From Flavobacteriaceae bacterium (GTDB taxonomy: Bacteria; Bacteroidota; Bacteroidia; Flavobacteriales; Flavobacteriaceae), in NCBI GenBank assembly GCA_024640565.1, contig JAHEET010000003.1, positions 46,696 to 110,695 on the forward strand: a DNA stretch of 64,000 bases, in the 5' to 3' direction. The notes under the pieces were generated by a model. The model was given only the letters and a program-made list of their open reading frames with translations, had not been told where the DNA came from and did not search any database. This document shows, one piece after another, positions 53,577 to 63,776 of this stretch. A program made the position numbers and the translations under genes. Within the stretch, counting starts at the first letter, position 1; every line of letters starts with the position of its first letter.

Positions 53577-54371
53577 TTACGATGCAAAAAAAGGCAATAA
53601 GTACTTGCATAGGATACGTATACTCACAGATCCTATTAAAATTGCCGTCGCTTTTTTTAGTAATTCGGGTGTAAGGATTGTATTGCTTACTCTCAATCCA
53701 ATTTGTCCCCCTACAAACACGGTACCCATTAAGATGGATGTAAACATCCAATCTACCTGAAGATTTGGATTACTAAAGAGCCCAAAAATTCCTGCAATAG
53801 AATTTACCAAAATGAAGAAACTAGCCGTTGCAGCTATTTTTTTTGGAGTATCCCAGTAGCTTAGATGAAGCAGCGGTGCTAAAAAAATACCGCCACCAAT
53901 TCCGACCATGCCGGAAAGAAATCCAATCCCTCCCCCAAAGAATGAATTTTTGAATCCGTGGTGGGGCTTTTTTTCTTTTGAAGTTGCAACAAGACGTTTG
54001 GAAACCCACATGGAAAGTGCGGCAAATAATAAAGTAAACCCTAAAAGAATAAAAAAAAGAGTTTTGTTGATGCTTAGTTTTCCACCGAGGTAGGCTAGTG
54101 GAACACTCCATAAAACGATCGGAACAACCTTTTTCCAGGGGATGTTTTTTTGCTCATAAAAGAGTAGTACGTTTCCAAAAACAACCACAATATTACACAA
54201 CAATGCAGTAGCTCTAATTTGTGTAAATGCAATTCCTGCCAATGCCAAAATTGCCAAATAGCTAGAACCACCCCCAAAACCAACAGAAGAATATAAAATT
54301 GCAGCCGTAAAAAATAGTAATATTAAATGCCAATTTGCTAAAATGGATTCAAAAGCGGTTTCAAAAATCAT
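53577..54371 (-). CDS. TauE/SafE family sulfite/sulfonate exporter-like permease
   Basis: A 264-residue inner-membrane protein with about eight hydrophobic helices. The two TauE/SafE repeats are visible as LYSSVGFGGGSSYLAILALAGI near residue 26 and GFLSGMVGIGGGIFLAPLLHL near residue 155. Family members move sulfite, sulfoacetate or other organic anions. No sulfur-metabolism genes are adjacent, so the substrate is open. A -7 element lies only four bases upstream of its ATG. Confidence 0.92.
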   Translation of the reverse strand: MIFETAFESILANWHLILLFFTAAILYSSVGFGGGSSYLAILALAGIAFTQIRATALLCNIVVVFGNVLLFYEQKNIPWKKVVPIVLWSVPLAYLGGKLSINKTLFFILLGFTLLFAALSMWVSKRLVATSKEKKPHHGFKNSFFGGGIGFLSGMVGIGGGIFLAPLLHLSYWDTPKKIAATASFFILVNSIAGIFGLFSNPNLQVDWMFTSILMGTVFVGGQIGLRVSNTILTPELLKKATAILIGSVSIRILCKYLLPFFAS

Positions 54372-54375
54372 TTAA

Positions 54376-54383
54376 CAAAGATA
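54376..54383 (-). promoter_or_regulatory. -7 element of the TauE gene, four bases before the start codon
   Basis: TATCTTTG on the minus strand, exact TAnnTTTG match. Four bases separate it from the ATG at 54371, the same spacing as for bamD, predicting a leaderless mRNA. Confidence 0.55.
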
Positions 54384-54425
54384 ATTTTTCTATTTTTAGA
54401 ATCTCCTATAAAACATCCATCTATT

Positions 54426-56333
54426 ATGAGCAATTATCACATAAAACATTTAGAAGAATATTTTCAAGTATATCGAAAGTCTGTAAATCAACCAGAAGCT
54501 TTCTGGGAAGAGATTGCTGAAGAAAATTTTATGTGGCGTAAAAAATGGAATGCTGTTTTAGATTGGGATTTTTCAAAGCCTTCAGTACAATGGTTTCGAG
54601 GAGCAAAATTAAACATTACAGAAAATTGTATCGATCGTCATTTGCTTACGCGAGGAGATCAAACAGCTATTTTGTTTGAGCCAAATAACCCCAATGAACC
54701 TGCCGAACCAATCAGCTACAAGCAACTTTCAGTGCGTGTAAACAAATTTGCAAATGTTTTAAAGTCAAAAGGAATTCAAAAAGGAGATCGCGTATGCATT
54801 TATTTGCCAATGATTCCAGAGCTTTCTGTTGCTTTATTGGCCTGTGCAAGAATTGGTGCAATTCACTCGGTTGTTTTTGCAGGATTTTCGGCCACCGCAT
54901 TGGCCACAAGAATTAATGATTCCGACTGTAAAATGATTATTACTTCTGATGGGGCATTTCGTGGAAACAAAACCATCGATTTAAAAGGGATTGTAGATGA
55001 AGCATTGGATCGTTGTACATGTGTTGAGAGTGTTTTGGTTGTAAAAAGAATTGAATCGGAGATTCAGATGAAATCCGGGAGAGATTTTTGGATTGCCCCG
55101 CTGTTGGAAAAGGCTTCCGATACTTGTCAAATTGAAATTATGGATGCGGAAGATCCACTCTTTATTTTATATACCTCAGGTTCTACAGGAATGCCAAAAG
55201 GAATGGTTCATAGTACCGCTGGCTATATGGTGTATTCCGCTTATACTTTTAAAAATACATTTCAATACACAGAGAACGACGTGTATTGGTGTACTGCAGA
55301 CATTGGTTGGATCACCGGGCATTCTTATATTGTATATGGGCCTTTGGCAAATGGAGCCACAACGCTAATGTTTGAGGGAGTCCCTAGCTATCCTGATTTT
55401 GGTCGTTTTTGGGAAATCGTTCAAAAACACAAGGTCAACCAATTTTATACCGCACCTACAGCCATAAGAGCTTTAGCAAAACACGGAACCGAATTGGTAA
55501 ATACCTATGACTTATCTTCATTAAAAGTTTTGGGGTCTGTAGGTGAACCTATTAACGAAGAAGCATGGCACTGGTACAATGACAATATTGGGAAGCGGAA
55601 CAGTCCCATTGTAGATACGTGGTGGCAAACAGAGACAGGAGGGATAATGATAACGCCAATCCCCTATGTTACCCCAACAAAACCCACCTATGCAACTTTA
55701 CCTTTTATAGGAATTCAAGCTTGTTTAATGGATGAAAATGGCCAAGAATTAAAAGGAAATCAAGTAGAGGGCAGGTTGTGTATAAAATTCCCTTGGCCTA
55801 GCATTGCTCGTACCATTTGGGGAAATCATCAAAGATATAAAGAAACCTATTTTTCGGCCTACGAACATAAGTATTTTACAGGAGATGGGGCGCTTAGAGA
55901 TGAGGTTGGCTATTATCGAATAACAGGTAGGGTAGACGATGTGATTATTGTTTCTGGTCATAATTTAGGAACCGCTCCCATAGAAGATGCTATTAATGAA
56001 CATCCAGCTGTAGTAGAATCTGCCATTGTTGGTTTTCCGCATTATGTGAAAGGAAGTGCTTTGTATGGCTATGTTATTTTAAAAGATACTGGGGAAAGTA
56101 GAAAACATGATAACTTGAGAAAAGAAATCAACCAAATAATTACAGAGCACATCGGTCCAATTGCTAAACTCGATAAGATTCAGTTTACAGATGGATTGCC
56201 AAAAACACGTTCTGGAAAAATTATGCGTCGTATTCTTCGTAAAATTGCCGCCAATGAAATGGAGAATATTGGTGATATTTCTACGCTACTCAATCCAGAA
56301 GTAGTGCAAAGCATCATTGACAACAAGTTATAA
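54426..56333 (+). CDS. acsA: Acetyl-CoA synthetase (acetate-CoA ligase)
   Basis: A 635-residue AMP-forming ligase, usual Acs size. Motifs are [17 protein letters not shown] (P-loop) near residue 248, [10 protein letters not shown] near residue 399, [24 protein letters not shown] near residue 482 and the catalytic lysine in [12 protein letters not shown] near the C terminus, the site that acetylation controls in other bacteria. It activates acetate (or propionate) to acyl-CoA. It is divergent from the TauE gene and convergent with the NUDIX gene. Confidence 0.95.
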   Translation: [635 protein letters not shown]

Positions 56334-56350
56334 GAAAAATAAAGAAGGCT

Positions 56351-56908
56351 TTATTCTGCTTTGCTATGTTGAAGTTGGGTGTGAATTGCCTCATATACTT
56401 TGCAATAATACTCGTGAAATTCTGGAAGTAATACGTTGTGGAGGTTTTTGGTTTGTTTTAAAATATCCAAATCAAACAATTCAATAGCAGCGACTTCTGT
56501 TTCTTGAAGCGTTAATTCCGTTAAAGGAATTTTCAATTCCGCAACAAATACTTGGTGAAACTCGTTGTCTATAATTCCATTTTGATGGGAAATCTGATGT
56601 TTTCTGGTGGCTATTTTTGTAAAATCAGCATCGGCCAATTGCAAGCCAATTTCCTCAAAAACTTCTCTTTTGGCAGCGGTTAATATACCTTCGCCAGCAC
56701 CAACATGTCCCGCTACAGAAATATCCCACAAGCCAGGAAAAACTTTTTTGGAGCGTCCTCTTTTTTGAAGTAATACTTTGGCATCTGCAGTAAACAACCA
56801 AATATGAACTGTTGCATGAAACCAACCCTTTTGATGCGCTTCAGACTTTAAAGCAATGGTTCCGGTAGCTTCCCCTTCAGAAGTTAGAATGTCTATGAGT
56901 TCATCCAT
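56351..56908 (-). CDS. NUDIX hydrolase
   Basis: A 185-residue protein with a complete Nudix box, GHVGAGEGILTAAKREVFEEIGLQ, near residue 64. The flanking WLFTADAKVLLQKRGRSKKVFPGLWDISVAGH is typical of the YfcD/isopentenyl-diphosphate isomerase-like subgroup. It cleaves a nucleoside diphosphate linked to another moiety, but the substrate is unknown. I place the start at ATG 56908, although TTG at 56923 is possible and would add five residues. It is convergent with acsA and followed upstream by the M42 peptidase on the same strand. Confidence 0.9.
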   Translation of the reverse strand: MDELIDILTSEGEATGTIALKSEAHQKGWFHATVHIWLFTADAKVLLQKRGRSKKVFPGLWDISVAGHVGAGEGILTAAKREVFEEIGLQLADADFTKIATRKHQISHQNGIIDNEFHQVFVAELKIPLTELTLQETEVAAIELFDLDILKQTKNLHNVLLPEFHEYYCKVYEAIHTQLQHSKAE

Positions 56909-56993
56909 AATTTTAGGAATCAAATCCCAAGAATTTTACAAATTTTAAAAATGAGAATCCGCAAGATTACGTGGGATTTGTATCCAGAATAAG

Positions 56994-58082
56994 TTATTTA
57001 AAATAAGAAAATGTTTCATCATCTTCAATTTTTAGTAAGGTTTCATAAATCATTTTAATTACATTTTCAACATCTTCTCTATGAACCATTTCTACGGTAG
57101 TATGCATGTATCTTAGGGGTAGCGAAATCAATGCAGAGGCAACCCCACCATTGCTATATGCAAAAGCATCGGTGTCGGTTCCGGTAGCCCTTGAGAGTGC
57201 CGATCGCTGGAATGGAATTTTATTTTCAATAGCGGTCGAAGTAATTAAATCGCGCAATTTTTGTTGCACAGCAGGTGCATAGGCAACTACAGGTCCTTTC
57301 CCTAATTCCAAAAGACCTTCTTTTTTAACATCAATCATTGGAGTCGTTGTATCATGCGTTACATCGGTAACTATGGCAACATTTGGTTTTATGGTTTGGG
57401 TAATCATTTCCGCTCCGCGCAAACCAATTTCTTCTTGCACAGAGTTGGTAATGTACAATCCAAAAGGCAATTCTTTGTTGTTTTCTTTTAATAGTCGAGC
57501 CACTTCAGCAATCATAAAACCACCCATTCTGTTGTCTAAGGCTCTACATACAAACTTATCTCCATTTAAAATATGAAATTCATCTGGGTACGTAATTACG
57601 CAGCCAACATGAACCCCCAATGCTTCTACTTCTTTTTTGGATGCACAACCAGTGTCGATGAAAATATTATCTGGTTTTGGAGCTTCTTCATTTGCCTTGT
57701 TTCGAGTATGAATGGCAGGCCATCCAAAAACACCCTTTACAATGCCCTTTGCAGTATGAATATTTACAATTTTACTCGGAGCAATTTGGTGATCTGACCC
57801 TCCATTTCGAATCACGTAAATTAACCCATTATCAGAAATATAATTTACATACCAAGAAATTTCATCTGCATGTCCTTCAATTACTACTTTGTATTTTGCA
57901 TCTGGATTAATAACTCCAACAGCAGTACCATAGGTGTCTGTAATAAATTCATCTACGTAGGGTGTGAGGTAATCCATCCAAATTTTTTGTCCTTCCCATT
58001 CATATCCAGTGGGAGCTGCATTGTTTAAATATTTCTCTAAAAATGAAATGGACGCGGTATTTAATATTGATTTGTTTGCCAT
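56994..58082 (-). CDS. M42 family metallopeptidase (glutamyl aminopeptidase/TET type)
   Basis: A 362-residue cytosolic peptidase of the M42 family. Metal and catalytic motifs in order: VIEGHADEISWYV near residue 67, RALDNRMGGF near residue 180, and QEEIGLRGAE near residue 214 with the general-base glutamate. Near the end RATGTDTDAFAY and the last His (YMHTTVEMVH) complete the site. These enzymes form dodecameric TET complexes that degrade oligopeptides from the N terminus. Size and spacing are normal. Confidence 0.94.
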   Translation of the reverse strand: MANKSILNTASISFLEKYLNNAAPTGYEWEGQKIWMDYLTPYVDEFITDTYGTAVGVINPDAKYKVVIEGHADEISWYVNYISDNGLIYVIRNGGSDHQIAPSKIVNIHTAKGIVKGVFGWPAIHTRNKANEEAPKPDNIFIDTGCASKKEVEALGVHVGCVITYPDEFHILNGDKFVCRALDNRMGGFMIAEVARLLKENNKELPFGLYITNSVQEEIGLRGAEMITQTIKPNVAIVTDVTHDTTTPMIDVKKEGLLELGKGPVVAYAPAVQQKLRDLITSTAIENKIPFQRSALSRATGTDTDAFAYSNGGVASALISLPLRYMHTTVEMVHREDVENVIKMIYETLLKIEDDETFSYFK

Positions 58083-58199
58083 ATTGGGTGTCTCGGTTTA
58101 AAAGTGCAATGGTTTATAGTTCTCTAATCACTTAAAAAAAAACAGTTGTAAAGATGAAATTCATCCTCATTAAATTGTTTTTATTTTAGTGAAGCATTT

Positions 58200-58207
58200 T
58201 ATTTTTG
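58200..58207 (+). promoter_or_regulatory. -7 element upstream of the ABC transporter pair
   Basis: TATTTTTG, exact TAnnTTTG match, with TTG at 58175-58177 (22-base spacing). It would give a leader of roughly 105 bases before the ATG at 58319. Confidence 0.4.
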
Positions 58208-58318
58208 TAAAAATAAAGCGATTTTTGTTTTCTAATGAAATAAAATTTAAAAACTTGTAACAAAAGTTGTTAATTGCAAACCTATTTAAGAAGTATTCAA
58301 CCAGATAAAAACGATTAG

Positions 58319-59206
58319 ATGAAATTAGTAATTCAGAATTTGACTAAAACCTACAAAAATGGTGTCAAAGCTATTGATGATTTAAGTATTGAAATTGGAA
58401 AAGGAATGTTTGGACTTTTAGGACCAAACGGTGCTGGAAAATCCTCTCTAATGCGAACTATCGCTACGCTACAAACACCAGATTCTGGAACGGTTACCTT
58501 TGGCGATATTAATGTTTTGGAGGATAAGATGTCTTTGCGTAAGGTATTGGGTTATTTGCCTCAGTCTTTTGGAGTGTATCCAAAAATATCAGCGGAAGAC
58601 CTATTGGATTATTTTGCCACCTTAAAAGGAGTTTCAAACAAAGAAGAGCGAAATGCAATTGTAAAAGAGGTTTTGGAGATTACCAATTTGTATGACGTAA
58701 GGCGAAAGTATGTTGCTGGTTATTCTGGAGGGATGAAACAGCGTTTTGGAATTGCACAGTTGTTGCTAAATAACCCCAAATTAATCATTGTTGATGAACC
58801 AACTGCGGGCTTAGATCCAGCAGAAAGGCATCGTTTTTTAAATGTATTACGAGAAGTAGGAACCAATAGTACCGTTATTTTTTCAACCCATATTGTAGAA
58901 GACGTGAAAGAATTGTGTAACGAAATGGCGATTTTAAACGGTGGAAGAATTTTGAAACACACCACACCGCAAGAAGCCACAAAAGAACTGGAAGGAACCA
59001 TTTGGACAAAAATCATTAATAGAGAAGATTTGGATGATATCCAAGTAAAATACAACCTGTTATCATCAAACTACAATCAAGATGATACTTTAAATGTAAG
59101 AGTACATGCAGCAGAAAAACCCGCTGAAGATTTTGAAGCAACCGTTCCACAATTGGATGATGTCTATTTTATCGCTTTGAAGCAAGATGAACCGGATATT
59201 GCGTAA
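58319..59206 (+). CDS. ABC transporter ATP-binding protein
   Basis: A 295-residue ATPase. Walker A LGPNGAGKSSLM lies near residue 36, the signature YSGGMKQRFGIAQL near residue 136, Walker B LIIVDEPTAGLDPAE near residue 157 and the switch His in FSTHIVED near residue 188. The C-terminal 90 residues are an extension common in CcmA/NatA-type ATPases. The next gene, 68 bases later, codes for the matching permease fused to a metalloprotease. The pair probably forms one machine whose substrate is unknown. It is not GldA by sequence. Confidence 0.93.
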   Translation: MKLVIQNLTKTYKNGVKAIDDLSIEIGKGMFGLLGPNGAGKSSLMRTIATLQTPDSGTVTFGDINVLEDKMSLRKVLGYLPQSFGVYPKISAEDLLDYFATLKGVSNKEERNAIVKEVLEITNLYDVRRKYVAGYSGGMKQRFGIAQLLLNNPKLIIVDEPTAGLDPAERHRFLNVLREVGTNSTVIFSTHIVEDVKELCNEMAILNGGRILKHTTPQEATKELEGTIWTKIINREDLDDIQVKYNLLSSNYNQDDTLNVRVHAAEKPAEDFEATVPQLDDVYFIALKQDEPDIA

Positions 59207-59274
59207 TAAAATGATTAGTTCGATCAAATCGAGCACATAAAAATCCAACAGTACAACTTTTACACTTTAAAATT

Positions 59275-62200
59275 ATGTTTTCTACCATATTCAAACAAGA
59301 ATTAAAATACTGGCTCAAGAAACCCGCTTTTTATATTTATGCAGGTATTTTTTTACTTCTGTCTGTTTTTGTTGCAGCTGCATCTGCAGGTATTTTTGAT
59401 ACGATTACAGTAACTACAGGTTCTTCTCTAGTCGTAAACTCGCCAATAGGATTGTCAAACTTATTCAACGGACTTACAACCTTTATTTTCTTTTTATTTC
59501 CCTCTATAATTGGAGTTTCAATTTATAGAGATTACAAAAGTGAGATGCACACTATTCTATATTCGTATCCGTTTACCAAGGCCAATTACTTATTTGCTAA
59601 GTTTTTGAGTGCCATTACAATCGTTACTTTAATTGTTTTGGTCATTGGTTTAGGGATGGTCATTGGTTTTAGAATGCCAGGAACCAATTCGGAAATTGTA
59701 GGTTCATTTAATTTAATGAGTTATTTACAGACCTATTTAATCTTTATTTTACCAAACATTCTATTTTTTGGTGCGATTGTATTTGGTGTGGTAGCCTTTA
59801 CAAGAAATATAGCTGCCGGTTTTATTACAGTTATCATTATCATGTTTGGTCAGGGCTTGTTGGAAAGTTTGTTGTCAGACTCTGAAAACAGATTTATTGC
59901 TGCGCTATTAGATCCTTTTGGGAGTGCATCAATTCGATACTATACTCAATATTGGACGGTTTCTGAACAAAATGAATTGCAAATTCCTATCAAAGAAATG
60001 ATTGTTTACAACCGTTTATTATGGTTGGGCGTTGGAACGGTAGTTTTTGGTTTGGTCTTTAAGTTCTTCGCATTCAGTCAGCATGCCTTTTCTTTTTCTT
60101 TTGGAAAGAAACAGCCAGAAAGAGCTACAAAATCCAATTTTGGAGGTATTACAAGAATCAACTTACCAAAAGTTTCTTTTGATTATTCTTTTCTTCAAAA
60201 TTTAAAAACAGCTTGGAAATTATCAAACATCGATTTTAAATACATCATTAAAAGTTGGGCATTCCTAAGTATTGTATTGGTAGGTTTAATTTTTATCTTG
60301 ATAGGATATTCTGAAGTTGGTAATTTATTTGGTACTGCAACTTTGCCAATGACCTGGAAAATGTTGAGTCAGGGAGATTCTGCATTTGCAGTTTCTATAA
60401 ATATTTGTACATTTTTGTATGCAGGAATGTTGGTGCATCGTGCAAAAATTGCAAGAGCAAATCACATTATAGATGCAACCCCAATCCCAAATTGGTCGCT
60501 ATTGGTATCAAAATTAATTGCATTGATAAAAATGCAGTTTGCGCTATTAACAGTTGTGCTGATTTCAGGAATTTTATTTCAGCTATACAATGGTTTTTAC
60601 GATTTTCAAATAGGACTGTATCTTTATGAGTTGTATGTCTTAAACTTTATAGGGTATTTCATATGGGCATTACTAGCCTTGTATGTACAAACTTTAATTG
60701 GCAATCCCTATGTTGGTTTGTTTGTTTTGTTGGTACTTTCAGTAGGGATTCCTCTGTTGTCATTGGCGGGAATAGAACAAGCTATTTTTAAATACAATTC
60801 AGGTCCTGGTTTTAGTTATTCCGATTTAAATCGTTACGGATCTGGAGAAGCCCTCTTCTTTATTTATAAATTTTATTGGCTATTGTTTGGCTTGGTGTTG
60901 TTAATCTCCTCTTCATTGTTTTGGGTGCGTGGAATTCCCAATTCTTTTAAAGAACGATTTTCGATTGCAAGTAAAAGATTGAAAGGAATCACAGCCATCG
61001 GTTTTCTAGTTTTTTTGACAGGATTTTTTATCCTCGGATTTACCATTTATAAAGAAAATAATATAGATAATAAAAGAACATCCTCTAAAGAAAGAGAAGC
61101 ATTAAGAGTAAAATGGGAAAAAGACTACAAGAAATTTGAAAACTATGCCCAGCCAAGAATCACCGCCGTTAATGTGAAAATGAATCTCTTTCCAAAAGAA
61201 AGAAATTTTGAAGCTTCTGCTGTAATGACCTTGGTAAACAAGACCGGGGTAGGCATTGATAGTCTTTTTTTAAATCATAACGGATATCCAAGTACGTTTA
61301 AATTCAGTTTGGCAAACACATTGGTATTAGAAGATACCCTTCAGAATTTTGATATTTATAAATTCGATCAAAAAATTCAACCAGGAGATAGCCTAACGCT
61401 TGCGGTAACTGTAAAAAATAAAACCAATACCACTTTACGAAACAATTCGCCTGTAATAGCAAATGGAACTTTCATAAATAGTGGTATTTTTCCAACTTTA
61501 GGTTACGCATCAGGCGGAGAATTAACAGACAATAAGACCCGTAAAAAATTCGGTTTACCGCCAAATAACCTAAAACCACATCCTTCCGATTCTACTGCTT
61601 TAGGAAACACTTATATCAGCAAAGATTCTGATTGGATAGATTTTGAAGCTACGGTATCCACTTCCGAAGATCAAATAGCGATCGCTCCCGGATATCTACA
61701 AAAAGAGTGGGTTAAAGACGGTAGAAAGTATTTTCATTATAAAATGGATAGTAAAATCTTAAATTTTTATGCCTTTAATTCGGGACGTTACGAAGTGAAA
61801 AAAGAAATGTATAATGATATTAGTTTGGAAATTTATTATCACAAAGGACATGAATTCAATTTAGACCGAATGATGGCTGGTATGAAAGCCTCCCTAGCTT
61901 ATAATGCAAAGAATTTTAGTCCTTATCAATTTAGACAAGCAAGAATTATTGAATTTCCAAGAACTGGCGGGACATTTGCACAAGCTTTTGCAAACACAAT
62001 GCCATTTTCTGAAGGAATTGGTTTTATTGCAGATGTAGATGATTCCGGTGAAAGCGGTGTTGATTATCCGTTCGCGGTAACAGTTCATGAAGTTGCGCAC
62101 CAATGGTGGGCTCATCAAGTGATTGGTGCCGATGTTTTAGGAGCTACATTACTATCAGAAAGTTTAGCAGAATATGTTTCTTTAAAGGTATTAGAAGCAC

Positions 62201-62928
62201 AACAAGGCAAAACAGAAATGCGTAAATTTTTAAAGAAAGCCCTCGATGATTACTTATTGCGAAGAACTTTAGAAAGAAAAAGAGAAAACGCATTGATGTA
62301 TAATGATGGTCAAGGATATATTCATTATCAAAAAGGATCTCTAGTGCTGTATGCCTTGAGTGATTATATTGGCGAAAAAAACTTAAACAATGCATTAAAA
62401 AAGTATGTAGAAAAAGTACAGTTTCAAGAAGCGCCTTATACCACCTCTATAGAGATGGTCAATCATATCAAAGAAGCAACACCAGATTCATTACAATATG
62501 TAATTAAAGACATGTTTGAAACCATCACCTTATATACCAATCGAATTGTTGAGGCAAAAACAACAGCATTAGAAAACGGTAAATATCAAGTCGATTTTGA
62601 ATTTGAAGTTTCTAAATACCGTAATGATGAGAAAGGAAAGAAATATTATGGCGAAAAAATAGGAGATACCCTCTCTTATAAAACTGCTAAAATGAAAAAG
62701 CCGCTTCTCTCTGTTCCACTGGCAGATTATATTGATCTGGGTATTTTTACAGAGGAAGTTGTAGACGGAAAAAAGAAGGAAGTGGTATTGTACTTTGAAA
62801 AACACAAAATTACTGCCATTCATAATAAAGTTTCAATCATTGTAGATGAAAAACCTACAGAAGTAGGAATAGATCCCTACAATAAATTAATAGATACACA
62901 GTCTGATGACAATAGAAGGAAGCTCTAA
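59275..62928 (+). CDS. ABC transporter permease fused to M1-type metalloprotease
   Basis: A 1217-residue fusion. The first about 580 residues are an ABC-2-type permease with roughly a dozen hydrophobic helices, and the last about 600 form an M1-like (gluzincin) domain. The zinc site is HEVAH (938-942), with the third ligand Glu962 in LLSESLAEY, after a gap of 19 rather than the canonical 18 residues. A conserved IHYQKGSLVLYAL tyrosine region lies near residue 1025. The GxMEN exopeptidase motif is not found; the corresponding region reads TGGTFAQAFANTMPFSEG. It may act as an endopeptidase or peptide-processing exporter. Such fusions are known in Bacteroidota. Confidence 0.9.
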   Translation: MFSTIFKQELKYWLKKPAFYIYAGIFLLLSVFVAAASAGIFDTITVTTGSSLVVNSPIGLSNLFNGLTTFIFFLFPSIIGVSIYRDYKSEMHTILYSYPFTKANYLFAKFLSAITIVTLIVLVIGLGMVIGFRMPGTNSEIVGSFNLMSYLQTYLIFILPNILFFGAIVFGVVAFTRNIAAGFITVIIIMFGQGLLESLLSDSENRFIAALLDPFGSASIRYYTQYWTVSEQNELQIPIKEMIVYNRLLWLGVGTVVFGLVFKFFAFSQHAFSFSFGKKQPERATKSNFGGITRINLPKVSFDYSFLQNLKTAWKLSNIDFKYIIKSWAFLSIVLVGLIFILIGYSEVGNLFGTATLPMTWKMLSQGDSAFAVSINICTFLYAGMLVHRAKIARANHIIDATPIPNWSLLVSKLIALIKMQFALLTVVLISGILFQLYNGFYDFQIGLYLYELYVLNFIGYFIWALLALYVQTLIGNPYVGLFVLLVLSVGIPLLSLAGIEQAIFKYNSGPGFSYSDLNRYGSGEALFFIYKFYWLLFGLVLLISSSLFWVRGIPNSFKERFSIASKRLKGITAIGFLVFLTGFFILGFTIYKENNIDNKRTSSKEREALRVKWEKDYKKFENYAQPRITAVNVKMNLFPKERNFEASAVMTLVNKTGVGIDSLFLNHNGYPSTFKFSLANTLVLEDTLQNFDIYKFDQKIQPGDSLTLAVTVKNKTNTTLRNNSPVIANGTFINSGIFPTLGYASGGELTDNKTRKKFGLPPNNLKPHPSDSTALGNTYISKDSDWIDFEATVSTSEDQIAIAPGYLQKEWVKDGRKYFHYKMDSKILNFYAFNSGRYEVKKEMYNDISLEIYYHKGHEFNLDRMMAGMKASLAYNAKNFSPYQFRQARIIEFPRTGGTFAQAFANTMPFSEGIGFIADVDDSGESGVDYPFAVTVHEVAHQWWAHQVIGADVLGATLLSESLAEYVSLKVLEAQQGKTEMRKFLKKALDDYLLRRTLERKRENALMYNDGQGYIHYQKGSLVLYALSDYIGEKNLNNALKKYVEKVQFQEAPYTTSIEMVNHIKEATPDSLQYVIKDMFETITLYTNRIVEAKTTALENGKYQVDFEFEVSKYRNDEKGKKYYGEKIGDTLSYKTAKMKKPLLSVPLADYIDLGIFTEEVVDGKKKEVVLYFEKHKITAIHNKVSIIVDEKPTEVGIDPYNKLIDTQSDDNRRKL

Positions 62929-62956
62929 TTCAAAATAAATTCCTCATAAGAACGTT

Positions 62957-62988
62957 AAAAACCTCGTACCCTAAATGGCGAGGTTTTT
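62957..62988 (+). terminator. Terminator after the permease-protease gene
   Basis: AAAAACCTCG / CGAGGTTTTT arms around a 12-base loop, ending in T residues, 28 bases after the stop. Confidence 0.87.
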
Positions 62989-63032
62989 GCTTTGTTAAAA
63001 CTATTATATTTACATATTATTCAAATCATCCA

Positions 63033-63776
63033 TTGAAGAAATTCTTATACATATATCTACTACTGCATTCAGTCATGACTTTTTCACAAAAAAGAGAAAA
63101 AGACACTTTGCCTGTCCCTATAGATGACATTATCTTCGTTAATCCTGGAGATACAGCTGTTGTAAAGCTGAATGAATTCATGCTCTTGCCAAAAAGAAAA
63201 TTCAAATCACAAAAAGACATTCGTTATTATTTTTGGTTCAAACGTAAAGTATTTAAAGTGTATCCGTTTGCAAAATTGGCATCCCAAAGATTGGATGTGC
63301 TCAATACCCGTCTCTCAAAAATAACATCGAAACGAAAAAGGAAAAAGTACATCAAGCTAATTCAGGATTATATGGAAGGCGAATTTTCCGATCAGATGAA
63401 AAAGTTGACAAATACAGAAGGTAGAATTTTAATAAAATTGATTCATCGTCAAACCGGTAAAACTGCTTTTCAGAATATAAAAGTACTCAGAAGTGGGTGG
63501 AATGCATTTTGGTACAACACAACCGCCAATGTTTTTAAGCTTTCTTTAAAGGATGAATATCGGCCAGGATCCGAAAATGAAGATTTTTTAATAGAAGAAA
63601 TCCTTCAACGTGCTTTTTTAGATGATGAATTAGAGCCACAGAAAAGTAAATTAGAGTTCGACTTTCAGGAAATAGCTGTGAAAAAGAAAGGAGAAATAGA
63701 CGTAGAAGTCTATAAAAAGTTACTTGCAAAGCAACTAAAGCGATACAAAAGAAAACAAAAAAGGAAAAAGCAATAA
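63033..63776 (+). CDS. DUF4294 domain-containing secreted protein
   Basis: A 247-residue exported protein. The signal peptide is about 1-19 (ending TFSQ). DUF4294 follows with FMLLPKRKFKSQKDIRYYFWFKRKVFKVYPFAKLAS, and NTEGRILIKLIHRQTGKTAF near residue 128. The C terminus is very basic (RYKRKQKRKKQ). Function is unknown; the family is restricted to Bacteroidota. Start is TTG at 63033, as no ATG lies before the signal peptide. It stands alone between a terminator and the promoter region at the window end. Confidence 0.88.
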   Translation: MKKFLYIYLLLHSVMTFSQKREKDTLPVPIDDIIFVNPGDTAVVKLNEFMLLPKRKFKSQKDIRYYFWFKRKVFKVYPFAKLASQRLDVLNTRLSKITSKRKRKKYIKLIQDYMEGEFSDQMKKLTNTEGRILIKLIHRQTGKTAFQNIKVLRSGWNAFWYNTTANVFKLSLKDEYRPGSENEDFLIEEILQRAFLDDELEPQKSKLEFDFQEIAVKKKGEIDVEVYKKLLAKQLKRYKRKQKRKKQ

